Shown here piece after piece: positions 1 to 11,129 of a stretch of DNA of 64,000 nucleotides (positions are counted from its first letter, which is position 1; each line of letters starts with the position of its first letter). The notes below the pieces were generated by a model. The model ran no database searches, was not told the origin of the DNA, and saw nothing but the letters and a program-made list of their open reading frames with translations. Origin of the DNA: Siphonodentalium dalli (taxonomy: Eukaryota; Mollusca; Scaphopoda; Gadilida; Siphonodentaliidae). The stretch is from assembly GCA_032622095.1 (NCBI GenBank), contig CP136069.1, positions 162,741,043 through 162,805,042 on the forward strand, read 5' to 3'. The position numbers and the translations under genes were made by a program.

Positions 1-211
1 AAGCTTTCGAAACAAACACGTGAGCTGGACACCGGCATATGTATTGTTTGAAACATTCCGTTTAGTGGCACCCTTCTACAAAGAAGAGTAGTGAACTGTT
101 GTTGTGAGTGAGATAGATTAATCTGATGAAGAGACGGAAACGAGTCTAGATAATGCTGAATGTGGCAATTCAGAATAAGCTCAGGTACTGTTGTTTTGAT
201 TCTTGGAAGTC

Positions 212-1617
212 ATAATATGACTATTCGGCGCACCCATATACGGTTACGGCCAGTATGAGCCCTTAGTGGAGAATGGATTTTGAAATGCCACATCGCGATT
301 GTGAGTTTTCATCCTCCCAAAAGGCTTCGACATACATTGGAACTTATAGATGGCTTATATTATGTACCGTTTCGTTTATACAAATCAATATTATGACAAA
401 AAGTATGAAATTAGTATGTGATAATATCGGCTTCTTTTCAATTTCTGCCCGTCAGTTTGGCCGCCATATTGACTGCGAGTATCACTTGCCAAACCCTAAT
501 GAAGAATTCATACATATCAACATGTAATGGTGGGTAGAAATCGCGAAACAATAACGCCCATCCTAAGAAAGTAAAGGAATGTAGGCGTGTATTCAAATTT
601 CGGTCGCCATTTTGGCCGCCATCTTCGATTTGGAAAACCATTTCTTGCATGTGATGTAAGGTAATTACTTCATCTCAGTATTTCCAACTCAACTGTACGC
701 ATATATGGAGTAGTCTCGACTATAATGCCCAATGATGTGAATATGAGGGATTTCTGTGATTTTTCAAAATCTGTCCGCCATTGTGGGCGCCATTTTGGAT
801 TTGGGGGACTTTTATTTGGATATGGTACAAGGAAAGTTCTTCGCCTAAGTGTTCCCAACTTACAATAGTAAGCAGGTGTGGAGTTGTCATGACAATAATG
901 CTCACTGATGTTAAAATCAGCAATTTTCGGCGATTTTTTATGTCTGGTGGCCATTTTGGCCGCCATCTTGGATTTGGGTAAATATTCCTCAACTTAGGTA
1001 TAAGAGGAATCCTAGCTCGAGTATCTCCTGTAAATATATATGCACGGGTGTTGTTATAATAGCAATAACATTCATTGATTCGAAACATAACATCGCGTTA
1101 TTAACGGAGATTCGGCTTTGACCTATGATAACGGCATTTGGGAAAACGTGATATCGGACAAAAATATCCCGCAATGAATGCATATTATGGTCCCCATGTG
1201 TTCGCCAATGATTCCTCTATATGATAAATGTATAACATGACGCAAAAATTCTAACATTTTCCCACAGAGAAAAACGAAAGGTGGTAACATGACAGAAAAA
1301 TAGCAAATTTCGGCGGCCATCTTGGCCGCCATATTGGATTCTGGTATCGGATTTTTGGCTAATTTGTAAGGGTTTTATATTAGCATAACGAATCGAACAG
1401 AAAACAGGACCGCATGTGCTACCATCTTTACTATAATGGCGATCAAAGAGACCTGGTGCATTTAAAAAAAATGGCGCCATGATGGACGCCATCTTGTCTG
1501 GAGTCTCTGCGGCCACTTTTTGTTCTTGTTAACAAGTGAAAACAATTAGAGGAGACCTTAAGGAAAAAAATTAGTGGGGTGAAGTTATGTCCTGGTGGGG
1601 GGGGTGCAGAGGTCGAC
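212..1617 (+). repeat. Half-copy of the YY1-motif-rich foldback repeat (family K)
   Basis: This stretch is homologous to both arms of the palindrome at 51365-53853: forward to the right arm and reverse-complement to the left arm. It is made of degenerate units of roughly 150-180 bp. Most units carry one or two GCCGCCATnTTGG motifs (near 462, 606, 617, 780, 788, 950, 959, 1312, 1326, 1476 and 1487). The distal end carries 'aattagaggagac', the same terminus as both arms of the palindrome, and homology with the left arm continues to about 1617. Several open frames cross it on both strands, but they simply follow the repeat and are not taken as genes. The family name is not known to me. Confidence 0.75.
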
Positions 1618-2581
1618 CAATATCTCCTGGACTAAATAGTGAATATTTCGTAGGATCAATAGTGATTATTTCGCACTTAAAACAGGTGGCCATTTATCTT
1701 CATATAGCTTTCAAGGATATGAATACATATAAATATATCTTACTGTAAATAATTTGCCTATTTTAGAGACAGATAAGTATACATAAACATGTTTTGCAAT
1801 ACGGAGGGCAGCTGAGATGGTTTACACACATGCACTGTTTTTGCAAAGGTGCCATTTTAATTATTGTATGTATTGCACGTTTATATCACTATATAAGCAT
1901 AACATAGTACAGCATATATCTGTACGTTACATACATTGTAAACTTGTGACCGACCATCCGACCAACCATCCACAATCACATTGTAATTATTGTGGATTTT
2001 CATTGTGGTCATTGAATAATTAATAGGAAATCGATAATAAATCCCTCTCCTTCAATTTTCACAAAGAGATAAAAACAATCGTATGATAATTTATACATTT
2101 AATTTATATGACCTTACCAGAACATCCCTACATATGAATAAGTGAGAATAAATGAACTACCCATGCATGAGTGATCAGCTATCAAATGGTTAAAGATAGT
2201 GCATCACATCCTATATATAACAATTAGTTGTATATACATTCCGGTGTATAAAATAATAGATATGAATCAGTGACACCTGTCCAGACAAGCTTCTTTTAAT
2301 AAATCGATTCTATTCAGTTTTTCTCATATATCACCTACGTTCAAACGGAACTGAAAAATGGGATATGTTTTAGAACAGGCGACTTGCAGAAACGTTCGGA
2401 ACGTAGCAAGAGGGAGAACTCTTATCTTGTTAGCACCCTTTGCCAAGTCAAATGTTAGTGTGACTCAAAGAGATTTCGCTGGACTGCACAGAGATAACCA
2501 CTTCATTATGTCTTTATTGACAACTAATATATACCAAATAAATTTTGTCTGTGTTTTATTCACTAAAAAGTTATTTGAGTC
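1618..2581. other. No gene recognised; AT-rich DNA
   Basis: No exon, repeat family or structured element is convincing here. The sequence is AT-rich with short open frames that have no coding character. An upstream exon of the membrane-protein gene could be hidden here, but none shows both good splice sites and a recognisable product. Confidence 0.4.
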
Positions 2582-3000
2582 TTAAAGACCCGCTTAATTT
2601 TCGAATGCCCAGATAACATTATTCCATATAATATACCATTTGGAAGAGGAACCAAAAAATATATATTCCACCAGAATACGAGGCAGCTGTGGCCTAGGAC
2701 TGTCCACCAAGCGATAGAGATTCATTCCAAGACTTCCTCCCTTGTCGACCACGAATGCATCAGAATTCAAACTAAGAGATAGAGTTATTCCCCTTCCATT
2801 GAGTATAATAGACTTTATATTACAGTCCGGATCAAAATTAAATACAGGACACACCTTGGTACCTCGACAAAAACAACATGTTCCCAGTTTATTCAGTTAA
2901 TAATACAATGTTTTGGAGCTTCCTATTTCAAATGGTATATAACATGGAATATATTGTATATAATGTGATCTGGTGATTCGAAAATTAAGTGGGCCTTTAA
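2582..3000. mobile_element. TTAA-flanked foldback MITE (piggyBac-like target)
   Basis: The element is bounded by TTAA at 2582-2585 and 2997-3000. Its inverted repeats are about 60-70 bp: the left arm starts TTAAAGACCCGCTTAATTTT and the right arm reads TTAAAGGCCCACTTAATTTT on the other strand. TTAA at both ends is the target duplication typical of piggyBac-type elements (family knowledge); assignment to that superfamily is inference because no transposase is present. An open frame of 86 codons lies inside on the minus strand (2594-2854). I do not recognise it. The element ends about 100 bp before exon 3098-3379, inside the preceding intron. Confidence 0.7.
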
Positions 3001-3097
3001 GTAATGGTTTTGTTAAAATTATGTTGTTGTTGTTGTTGTTTTGGTCTGGAAGAGATATACTACCTTTTAATATGAGTGGCTTTATTTTCAATTCTAG

Positions 3098-3379
3098 AAT
3101 CAAAAAAAGTCAGCAAATATGAAGGCAAAGTTACTGTCAAATATCCAGTGAATGTATGCTCTAACAACGGTAATGGCGTCAGCAGTCAGCTAACTCCCAC
3201 TCTGAATGAACTGCAATGCAAGAAGGAAAACAAATGTCGCTACAGCGTCAACGCTTGTGGCAATGAGAGCCACCGACTCAGTAAACGTTCAACTGATGAC
3301 GTTACAGAAATAACAATTCACTTCGAGTCTGCTATGGACTCTCTATCAACAGAGTGGTCTCATGACGACCCAGCTCTAC
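3098..3379 (+). CDS. Ectodomain exon of type I membrane protein (first recognisable exon)
   Basis: This 282-bp exon enters and leaves in phase 1. The acceptor is 'ttcaattctag' at 3087-3097 and the donor is GTTAGT at 3380. It encodes 94 residues rich in Ser, Thr, Asn and Lys, with four Cys (at VNVCSN, ELQCKK, ENKCRY, VNACGN), one N-glycosylation sequon (NES) and a dibasic KR. The frame joins that of exon 4301-4492 exactly, making an Arg codon across the junction. I do not recognise the domain. Its position upstream of ephrin-receptor-like modules suggests extracellular sequence, as in multidomain SVEP1-like or HYR-containing proteins, but that comparison is inference. Earlier exons and the signal peptide are missing from this window or not recognisable. 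Confidence 0.72.
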
Positions 3380-3489
3380 GTTAGTATATATATTTGGTGT
3401 GTGTTTGTGCATGGTACCTCTGTCGTCAGCCACGTAATTGTCCCACAAAATGTGTTTTTTCAGAGTACTATAGAAATACCAGTGTCCGT

Positions 3490-4110
3490 TCGTCCGTCCC
3501 AAATTGTTTCCGGGTGATAACATATGGTAACCTGATAGTTTTCAAATTGTGCATGTGGATTACCCACATGAACATACGAGTCAAGTTCAAATTTGGGTAC
3601 AATCTGCCCATTTTAACGGAATTAGAGACTTATGCTCCTTGTCGACTCAGAATTTGCATATTATTTCGGTTGCCATGTGATAACTTTAGTCTTAATTATT
3701 TGGTTGTTTTTGGTATGCAGATAACCCACATGAAAATATACGTCAAGGTGGAATTTGGGTTCGGTGCGCACGTTCTTACCAGAGTTATGGCCCTTGTCGT
3801 CATAGAATTTACCAATTAGTTTGGTTTCCGGGTGATAATTAATTGCCTTGGAATTTACAGATTTTTCTGCTATCTAATAAAATAAAGCTAGGTGTTTTAA
3901 CGACACAGACATTTGGAAGCAAAGATTGATTGAATTGTTGTTCTCGGAATCAAACCTATGATTTCAAAAAAAAAACACCAGTCATATAAAGGCACCTTAT
4001 TCAGAGGGCATGTTTCCTAGCAGCCTTTTATTTGATTGGCGAGTTTTGAATCTGATATAAGTGAGGCCATAACTATCACCAACACCATGAAGTTATAAGT
4101 TGATCACCAA
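3490..4110. repeat. Tandem dispersed repeat with 'ccgggtgataa' units (family H)
   Basis: Units of roughly 160 bp begin with 'tttccgggtgataa'-like sequence near 3508, 3668 and 3825, and include 'gagttatggcccttgtcg' at 3783. A related copy, with the same sequence order and the same 3' flank, is at 35935-36360. This type of repeat is familiar from mollusc genomes (recollection, not searched). It lies in the intron between exons 3098-3379 and 4301-4492. Confidence 0.6.
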
Positions 4111-4300
4111 CCAAACATCACCATTATAACGGTCTTTAACGGTACTCTTGTCGAGCTTGAGACTACATGGTTTAAACGCTTTTGTGAGCATCATTTTCCT
4201 TTGTATCGCTTATGATAATAAATTTACCCTGGGGTAATTAATCCATGTTTATCTTCAATTGACTCACAAAAGTAGTTTTTCTTCCAATATTTATGCCTAG

Positions 4301-4492
4301 GTGCCACGGAGGTAAACGAGACACTAGAAACAATAATATCCATGGAGGATTCTGTATTCGACCTGTTGAACAACACCGACACGTACCTGGCGTTGCATGT
4401 GAATGGCATTGCGTACACGCCCACTTCAGCAGCCCTAACAGAAGCGTTGAGTGTATGTCAAGAAGGATCTGTGAGCTCGGATAGCTTGTGTG
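4301..4492 (+). CDS. Second ectodomain exon of type I membrane protein
   Basis: This 192-bp phase 1-1 exon has acceptor 'tttatgcctag' ending at 4300 and a strong donor GTGAGT at 4493. It encodes 64 residues running from ATEVNETLE to SSDSLC. There are two N-glycosylation sequons (NET and NNT) and Cys only near the C-terminal end (LSVCQEG and DSLC). The acidic, Thr- and Leu-rich composition and lack of stops fit a folded extracellular segment, but the domain is not recognised. A phase-1 symmetric exon is typical of modular extracellular proteins and keeps frame with the next exon at 7071. Confidence 0.72.
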
Positions 4493-4669
4493 GTGAGTTC
4501 GCTAACACGTGAAGCCCTTCTGCACACATGGAACTGTACACATCCTGCCCTGTTCACTAAACGCGATTCATAACATTTAAAGTTGTATTCTAGTTTCTCG
4601 GCGCTTTGTATAACGTTTCCGATATTTAATTAGCGAGGACAAATAGTCCTTTATAGATCGACATATACT

Positions 4670-5000
4670 ATTGTGGAAGTTGTAGCCCATTGTTTAGAGT
4701 GCCCTACACTTCACGTCTCCGCAACAGTGGCTTGGTCGGATTAAGCACGATGTGCTGTATAGCCACACGCTATTTTAAATCTCGCGCCTAGTTGTGACTG
4801 ACCTTTGAGCAAGGTCACTTGCACTCTGCTCGCCTCGTCGTACTTAGACGATAAATAGGGACCTTGTTGTTACGTAAGGGTAGGCCGCCTGTGAAGCTCC
4901 TGTGAAATGGTAAAATCTGGGGTAATAATGTGAAGCGCTCAGGGCCCAACTGGCATTGGGGATACGCGCTATATGAGCACAATTACTATTTATTAAAAAT
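4670..5000 (+). mobile_element. tRNA-derived SINE
   Basis: The head at about 4680-4703 reads 'tagcccattgtttagagtgc', close to a tRNA A-box region (tagctcagtggttagagc). About 45 bp further, near 4736, is a degraded B-box-like 'ggtcggattaagc'. The 3' part has 'gtgaagcgctcagg' and 'gatacgcgctatatgagc', then an AT tail at about 4981-5000. A 'gcgctatat' tail is common in several invertebrate and vertebrate SINE families (established knowledge). The element lies in the intron between 4492 and 7071. Target duplications were not identified. Confidence 0.55.
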
Positions 5001-5403
5001 ACAATCGCATATGTAACAGTAGTACAAGTTTCCTTCGATGTAATTCAGCTAGTGAAATCGGTAGGGATAATACTTGTATATGTCGAAGTAGAAAGTAACC
5101 CAGATTAGTCCATAGAGATAAATATTTGTTCTGAACGACACAAGAGTTATCAACTGAAAGCAGTACTTTAATGTGTAAAATATATTTTATCACAATATTT
5201 ACATAATTTCAATAGAATACAAACTCATTTGACCTCACAAACTCTGCAAAAGTTCGGGTCTTCTCCAGACGTAAACTAAGATATCAAATGTGAGATTACT
5301 CCTAATTACACGTAATATTATGTACGTAATTTAACAGTTAGATTATAATATATCATTATTGCCATAAGATGTCACTCCAGTTTTAGTTTGTCATCATTAC
5401 CTT

Positions 5404-5990
5404 TTGGCACACCATACATGCATATCCCTCATCCGATCATCACCAAACTTCATATGGATCTACAGGGTGACATCTAGATTGGAGCTTAGAATGTGTTTCC
5501 GAAATTTGATAACAAAAACATCTTGGATTTCAAATTTAGATCCATTGACCCACACTACACCCCACAATTATTGGAGCCATCTTGTATTTTACTCTTTGCA
5601 TGACTAAATAATGTGGCATGCCATACAACCAACATTAATCATCGATATGACATATAGATCAGTGGATATCTTGTATTTCATATTTAAATTAATTGGTACA
5701 CCCTGGAGCCCACATTTATTTGAGAGGCATGTTTAGGGTCACATCTAAGTGGGAGCTATCGATCTTGAATGATTCTCGATTAAAACATGGCCGCTGGCAG
5801 GCATCTATGATATTGCTCTTTGTATCACCAAATCCTTCGTCACCCTATAATCATCATTTCACATTCGATTTATCCAAACTTCATATGGTTCTCTGGGTTG
5901 ACATATATTATTACTTAAACATTTAAACTGTCCATATTCCTTATAGCTCCATTGACTGTACTTTATGCCATTATCCCCTCTCCAACTTAT
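5404..5990. repeat. Tandem dispersed repeat with 'caccaaacttcatatggatc' units (family J)
   Basis: Repeated phrases 'ccgatcatcaccaaacttc', 'ggatc...gggtgac' and 'attttactctttgcatgac' recur at spacings of roughly 150-200 bp. They recur at 23395-23935, 29630-29870 and 35750-35920. Several units include a 'gccatcttg' motif like the one in family K. It is intronic here. No coding potential is seen. Confidence 0.6.
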
Positions 5991-6252
5991 AATAAGGATG
6001 CGATTGTTACATGGTGTTTTTGTCATATTTCCACAGACGAGTTAGTAATTTGTGACGCTAAATTGAGTTACATCATTATTGTTGTTGTCATCCTACCAGA
6101 TCAAACATGGAATAGATCTTTAACCTTTATTTACTAAACTGGATTCTTCCGTCAGATCTAAATCTACACATTGGTAGTGTCTATTATTATCTGTAGGGAC
6201 GTTCAAGAAATAAAAACAGACGACTGATAATAGAAAGTGCAGAATGGATCCT

Positions 6253-6345
6253 ATCCATTGGTGGGAAATGTTCAGAAATGTTCAGTTCAACAAACGACCT
6301 ATGATCGGTTGTTGAACTTATTATCTGAACATTTCGTATTGGATA
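6253..6345. repeat. Imperfect hairpin
   Basis: The arms 6253-6300 and 6307-6345 pair through 'gttcaacaa/ttgttgaac', 'aaatgttcag/ctgaacattt' and 'tatccattgg/attggata', with small bulges. It is likely a relic of a foldback element in the intron. It is too imperfect and isolated to call a microRNA. Confidence 0.4.
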
Positions 6346-7070
6346 ACTACTCACAGTGACTATTTAGTTAAGAAATGGTTACATTATTAATAACAGAACA
6401 AAACAGAGCTCTAATAACAGAAAATAAATCCCAACTCACGATCTGCTAGGATGGTTCCACCAATTCCTTATATGGGTACATTTACATCATAGTCTGTATG
6501 AAACTACTTATCATTTTAATATGATTCGAGATTTTACAGAGGTTAGTATCAGTCGATTTCTACTTGCCTCTGTTGACTAACTCCCCTTGTCGCAGATTAA
6601 ATAAGAGTAAAACTAGGCTCAGTGAACTGTGTGATGTTAAAGGTACAATGGGCTAGCTTACTTCAATTGTTATCATTTACATCCTTTTTCCACAATGGAC
6701 AATAAACCAGTTATGTGATAATGATACTCATGTCAGGTGCTGTCTCATACATTTTACCTTTGAGCCATCAAATAAATCGGACGCCCATCTGCTCAACCCC
6801 TCCAAAAAAGGATAATTATTAAAAGCATATATATGTGTGTGTGTGAACTGTTGTGCTTTATAGTCACAAAATCGCGAGATTGCAAGAACCTAAGTAACCC
6901 CACTAATTGAGACGACTCTGCTGATGTCCAGAACAATAGAAAATAACACGCATGCTATTTGTTGAATGCCACTTTGAGTTTGTGCGTATGCGGACTGCAT
7001 ACATTTTAACACAACCATTATCTGTGAACGTTTGTTATGTTAACAAAAAATACATTGCTTTTGTCTGTAG

Positions 7071-7226
7071 CCGTTTGTCCAGTTGGAACGATGGCGGCTG
7101 GTAGCGTTTGCTTTCCATGTGAAATTGGACAATACCAGGACCATGAGGGATCGAAAACTTGCAAGTACTGTCCGGACGGCACCACCACGATGGAGGACAA
7201 CTGCATCAGTGTGGATGAGTGTACAG
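7071..7226 (+). CDS. Ephrin-receptor-like (GCC2/GCC3) Cys-rich module, exon 1 of 2
   Basis: This 156-bp phase 1-1 exon has acceptor 'ttttgtctgtag' ending at 7070 and donor GTCAGC at 7227. The 52 residues start AVCPVGTMAAGSVCFPCE and contain Cys spaced C-x10-C-x2-C-x13-C-x2-C-x10-C-x5-C, with the CPxG...C.PC.IGxY...G...C..CPxGT pattern of the tyrosine-kinase ephrin A/B receptor-like domain. That family is known from extracellular regions of SVEP1-, SCUBE- and Eph-like proteins. No kinase domain is present in the downstream exons, so this is not an Eph receptor. The last residues (SVDECTG) run into the next module at 11657. The exon is identical in length and phase to the one at 11657, indicating exon duplication. 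Confidence 0.88.
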
Positions 7227-8420
7227 GTCAGCAACACTATCTTCTCACCCAACATCACACATATATCCGATATAACACCATCTACAACTAAAATGTATAT
7301 ATACACACCAGAAATAATTAGATTGTACACATGAACCTCTAATTGAAAGATGTCAACTTTTAAAAGAACATATTTTTATTTTTGTCAGGCGAGCAAAAAG
7401 TCCATGATCGTCTATTTTAGTTTAAACATTATTTATTCCATGAATAATGCAATAGAAATTACATCAGAACTAGTATATGATGCCATGGACCGGATTCGAC
7501 ATCAGGCGTGTGGGACTTATGTGAGTCGTTTCTCGGGATTCAGTTTTTATCCATCCCACCTAGCGATAGAGTAATGGTCTGCTTTTCTGTTGTAAGATAT
7601 AACATTTTAATTCAGACATGACTGTCGTTTCGTGTAGCCGCTTATTGTTCTCGCGAGGTGGGATGAGTCAACGCACGTCACCTAATGGCAGTGTTTAATT
7701 GTGTATATAACACAAGGAAGAAATATGTTGGCTATGTATAAATAGTGATGGTCTATCTCTTCCCTGGTTTATCTGTATTGGCTCAGATATGTAGAATAAT
7801 ATTTGAAGTCGCAAAGGCGTCCACTAGATATCTATTCATTTCTTTCCACTTCTTTTAATTAACTTGTTATTGATAAATTATCTGTCTAATACATATAAGT
7901 CAGACATAAGTGGGTCTTTTGATTCCATTGTTATGGAAATAATAATAACGCATCACATTCGAAAGAGGTTCATATAAATTTGGGTTGTTGTTGCTGCTGA
8001 TAATGTTGATGGGAAGAGATAGATCATCAGTGATAATAATGACAATACGGTATAAGTCTGAGTTAAGAATGAGAAAGGAAGGAGCTTAAGAATCGTCATA
8101 TGGGTTATCACAGTTATGGTTTAGGATTTTGTTTTAGAATGAGTTGTTAGGGTTTTTGAATGAAACCGTGACCTCATTCCAACGGACTAAACGACATTGA
8201 TATTCGCGCGAGTCATATTGCTATATATTCATGGTTCTCGTTATTCTGATAATATTGGATTATGTAACGTGGCAATGTACACACTTAGTTGGCGAAACGC
8301 TTTGTCCTAGAGATGTATTTCTATTCTTCTCTGAAAATGTTAACATTGGTTTCGGGTGTCAGATCAGGGGATCCACAAAGAAGCTTATGTGTTGTAAAGT
8401 TGCAGGTATAAACTAATGAC
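7227..8420. other. Intron sequence without recognisable features
   Basis: This is the first part of the 4.4-kb intron between the two Cys-module exons. I see no exon, hairpin or repeat family with confidence. The open frame at 7350-7574 has no recognisable product. Confidence 0.4.
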
Positions 8421-8439
8421 TGGTGATTACTCTGTTCCC

Positions 8440-9600
8440 CTGATAAAGTATCGCCCTCACTTACTACCTTATTGCAACTCTGAGCTTGATATTGATAAAC
8501 TAAAAACAGAAAATAAGAAATTACAGGAATGCTGGGCAGCTGAAGGACGACCACGCGAGAAGTTGACAGAAATTCTGCACATAACCAAAATAAGTTTTGG
8601 AGGCTCCTCAATAATAAACTTTCACCGACTTCGAAGGTCGGTTCTTCATTGGAATTTGGTGAGGTGACTTAATGAGATCCGAATGAAATATTGTCCGGAT
8701 GGTGTAATGAATTCAGCGAGCTCTATACACCACTTCGACAGTCGGATGAATTGTTTGAGATATATGTTGAACACGAAGTTGCCTCGGTGCTCGCCAAAGA
8801 GGAGGTCATGAATTCCGGCAACAAATGTTCTCGATGCTCACCTGTTACAACGAACGAACTACGCTTAATGGTTCGAAAACTCAAACCAGGAAAATCTGCA
8901 GGATATTGTCGACGAACATATAAAACATGCCCCTGATTCGTTACTGTTTTGTGTCAGACAGTTTGATTGTATGTTCGAAATGGACTGGATCTCTCCAAAG
9001 ATAAAAGCTGGCATTGTGATCCCTTTGTATAAAGGCTATCCCAAACCTGCCACTTTGCCGGACAGTTAAAGACATATTATGTACTTGTTCGGGTGCGTGA
9101 AACTGATAAGTTAGTATTCGGGCGCTATGCCAATTGGAGGAATGTAACATTCTACTAACATCGGCGAAAATCTTAAGCAAATCGATTCGGGACGCGTCTC
9201 TCGGCAATAAATAACGAAAACAATTTCGCAATCGAGAGTCACGGCATTTAATTAATATATACTAATGACTGTCTGTGTTGTGTATTTGGATATAATATTT
9301 CAAAAAATTACTACTTTGAACAAGATTATTCTCCGTTTCTATTTGGTCACTCTACCGGTGTGTTTCACATCACTTTAAGGGGCAATAACGCCGCTTCCTG
9401 TGGTTTACAAACTTTTCGAAAGGGTTCTCCTTCAGAGAATTCTCAAAAGTCATAAAATTCATAGTTTCCCCGACGATCTTCAACATGGCTTTCATGAAGG
9501 TATCAGTTGTGCCATGCATTCTTTCATTCTGACGGAATCAATTCACTATGCTAGAGATAATGGTTCTAAACTGTCTGTGGCTTTCCTAGCAGTGTTCGCG
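8440..9600 (+). pseudogene. Degenerate LINE reverse transcriptase fragment (Jockey/CR1-type)
   Basis: Fragments in shifted frames match the linker and N-terminal RT region of the LINE at 26098-28752. They include 'ECWAAEGRPRE' (compare CRRCWLAEGKPH), 'LRLMVRKLKPGKSAG' and 'VYKLFERVLLQRIL', then 'LQHGFHEGISCAMHSF' (compare LQHGFQSGVSCMATSY). The copy ends at the expected first catalytic block (about 9590), before the second Asp motif. There are stop codons and frameshifts, and a MITE interrupts it at 9070-9378. It lies in the intron of the membrane-protein gene and is transcriptionally passive DNA as far as can be seen. Confidence 0.75.
9070..9378. mobile_element. TTAA-type MITE inserted in the LINE fragment
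   Basis: TTAA lies at 9066-9069 and again at 9375-9378. Removing the 309 bp between them, together with one TTAA, joins 'gacagttaa' to 'ggggcaataacg'. This restores the LINE reading frame (DS-stop-GAITPLPVVYKLF), which aligns with DSYRPITIMPALYKLY in the other LINE. The ends share TTAAAGnnAT in inverted orientation only, so the terminal repeats are short or decayed. Precise TTAA duplication is characteristic of piggyBac-type elements. Confidence 0.7.
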
Positions 9601-10027
9601 CTGGACCGAAAAAGTTTAGCCAAATGAAAATTTTATTAGTCAAAATGAAAAAAACTTGGCCAAATGTTTTTTGGCCAAATTAAAAAACCTTTAGCCAAAT
9701 TAAATCCTCATTTTCTCGGCGCTTCACAATTAATGACTAAAATATTCTTTTAAACTTTATTTGTTATTCAGAATAAAAACATAACTAAAACAACACAAAC
9801 ACACTTTAAAAACAATATTATACGAACATAGGTATGCGTTATATCGCACAGACAGATCAATTCATGTAAAGCATTAATACTAAATATTTTATTATTTTCT
9901 TTAGTTTTTGTTTTTGTTGTGGTTTTCTCAATGATCCTATATGGTTTTTCAATTTGGTCATGGTTTATAAAGAATTTAGCAAATTCAGAGTGCAAAATAA
10001 TTGGCCCAAAAAGTTATGGCCAGCGCG
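9600..10027. repeat. AT-rich foldback insertion with TTTGGCCAAA motifs
   Basis: The left end 'gcgctggaccgaaaaag' (about 9599) and right end 'aaaaagttatggccagcgc' (about 10007-10025) are imperfect inverted repeats. Near the left end short units of 'ttagccaaatnaaaa' recur (9617-9708). The middle is low-complexity AT sequence. It interrupts the LINE fragment and abuts the palindrome-rich element at 10028. Confidence 0.45.
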
Positions 10028-10600
10028 TATGGGAAGCCAAATTGACATTGAATAAATAATTGAGCTTAAGCGCAATACGGATTCTCTAATTGAACTTAAG
10101 TGCAATAAGGGAATATCTAATTGTGAATGCAATAAGGAAATATCTTATTGCGCTTAAGTGCAATAAACCACATAACATAAATGCTCTGTTATTCAAATGG
10201 TATTGTCCATAGTGCGATGGTGGGGTTTATTGGTGAGGTGACCTGGTGACTGTCCACATGCATGCATATTCGGATTCTACTCTTTGCAGAGGGGTGATCT
10301 CATGAGGGAGATATTAATTACGCTTAAGCGCACTAAGGATGTAATTGTGCTTAAGCGCAATAAGGAATATCTTATTAAGGAATCCCTAAAAGCCCAATAT
10401 GGGAAAATCTAATTGAGTTTTAGCACAATAAGAGAAGACCTTATTGCGCTTAAGCACAATAAAGAATGTCTAATTGCGTTAAGCGCAATAAGGAATATCT
10501 TATTGCGCTTAAACGCAATAAGAAATATTCTTATTGCGCTTAAGCGAAATTATACAATCCTTATTGCGCTTAAGCTTAATTGTGTCAAATTGGCTTCCCA
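10028..10600. mobile_element. Foldback element with GCGCTTAAGCGC palindrome array (family E, copy 1)
   Basis: The ends are inverted: 'tatgggaagccaaattgac' at 10028 and 'gtcaaattggcttccca' finishing at 10600. Inside are about a dozen copies of the palindrome TTGCGCTTAAGCGCAA and close variants (near 10062, 10089, 10144, 10317, 10342, 10411, 10440, 10470, 10499, 10530 and 10559), spaced about 30 bp apart in the right half. A second copy of the family with the same ends is at 45557-46431. Clustered subterminal motifs of this kind are transposase-binding sites in several DNA transposons; that role here is inference. The open frame at 10413-10616 is a product of the repeat. Confidence 0.65.
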
Positions 10601-10649
10601 AGAGCGTAAGCCCTGACCCCGACCCTTCACAAATGTAAACACCCACCCT

Positions 10650-10840
10650 GGTTAAGTGGTCATACACCCATCCTGGTTAAGTGGTCCTGCTGAATTGATA
10701 TGATGCTGGTGGGTCCTGCTGAATTAGTAGGATACTGGTGGGTCATGCTGAATTGATGATGCTGGTGGGTCATGCTGAATTGATATGATGCTGGTTGGTC
10801 TTTCTGAATTACAATGTTGTTGGTAGGGCAAACCGATGCT
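10650..10840. repeat. Degenerate minisatellite, unit about 33 bp
   Basis: Units of the type 'tgctgaattgatatgatgct' followed by 'ggtgggtcc' recur about five times between 10684 and 10810, preceded by two copies of 'cctggttaagtggtc'. It is intronic and has no coding meaning. Confidence 0.65.
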
Positions 10841-11129
10841 GTTAAGAAAAAGTACCGTTATTTTCATAAATCTGTCATATTTAAATATTTTAATACTGGT
10901 GGCGCTGGTGTTTGAAAAACAACAGGAATATAGCCATCTAAATTATGGCCGGTTTTCAAGAACCAACGCAATAAAGAATATATATTATTAAAATATTTCA
11001 CAGTATACATGTTGTTGAATGGTACTTTTTCTTAACAATATCAGTTACCCTACCAGCATCATAGCAAATAAGAAGGAATACTTAAGGAGGGGTATATAGT
11101 AGACTTTGACCATAAATAACTGATTGTCA

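Noticed and set aside
670-1516. Minus-strand open frames beginning MAAKMA or MAAETP
   Set aside because: The start codons come from the repeated CCGCCAT motif. The same frames recur in each unit of family K in both orientations, and no domain is recognisable.
4680-4755. Possible tRNA gene
   Set aside because: Box-like motifs are degraded and no cloverleaf can be formed; the downstream 'gcgctatatgagc' tail identifies a SINE.
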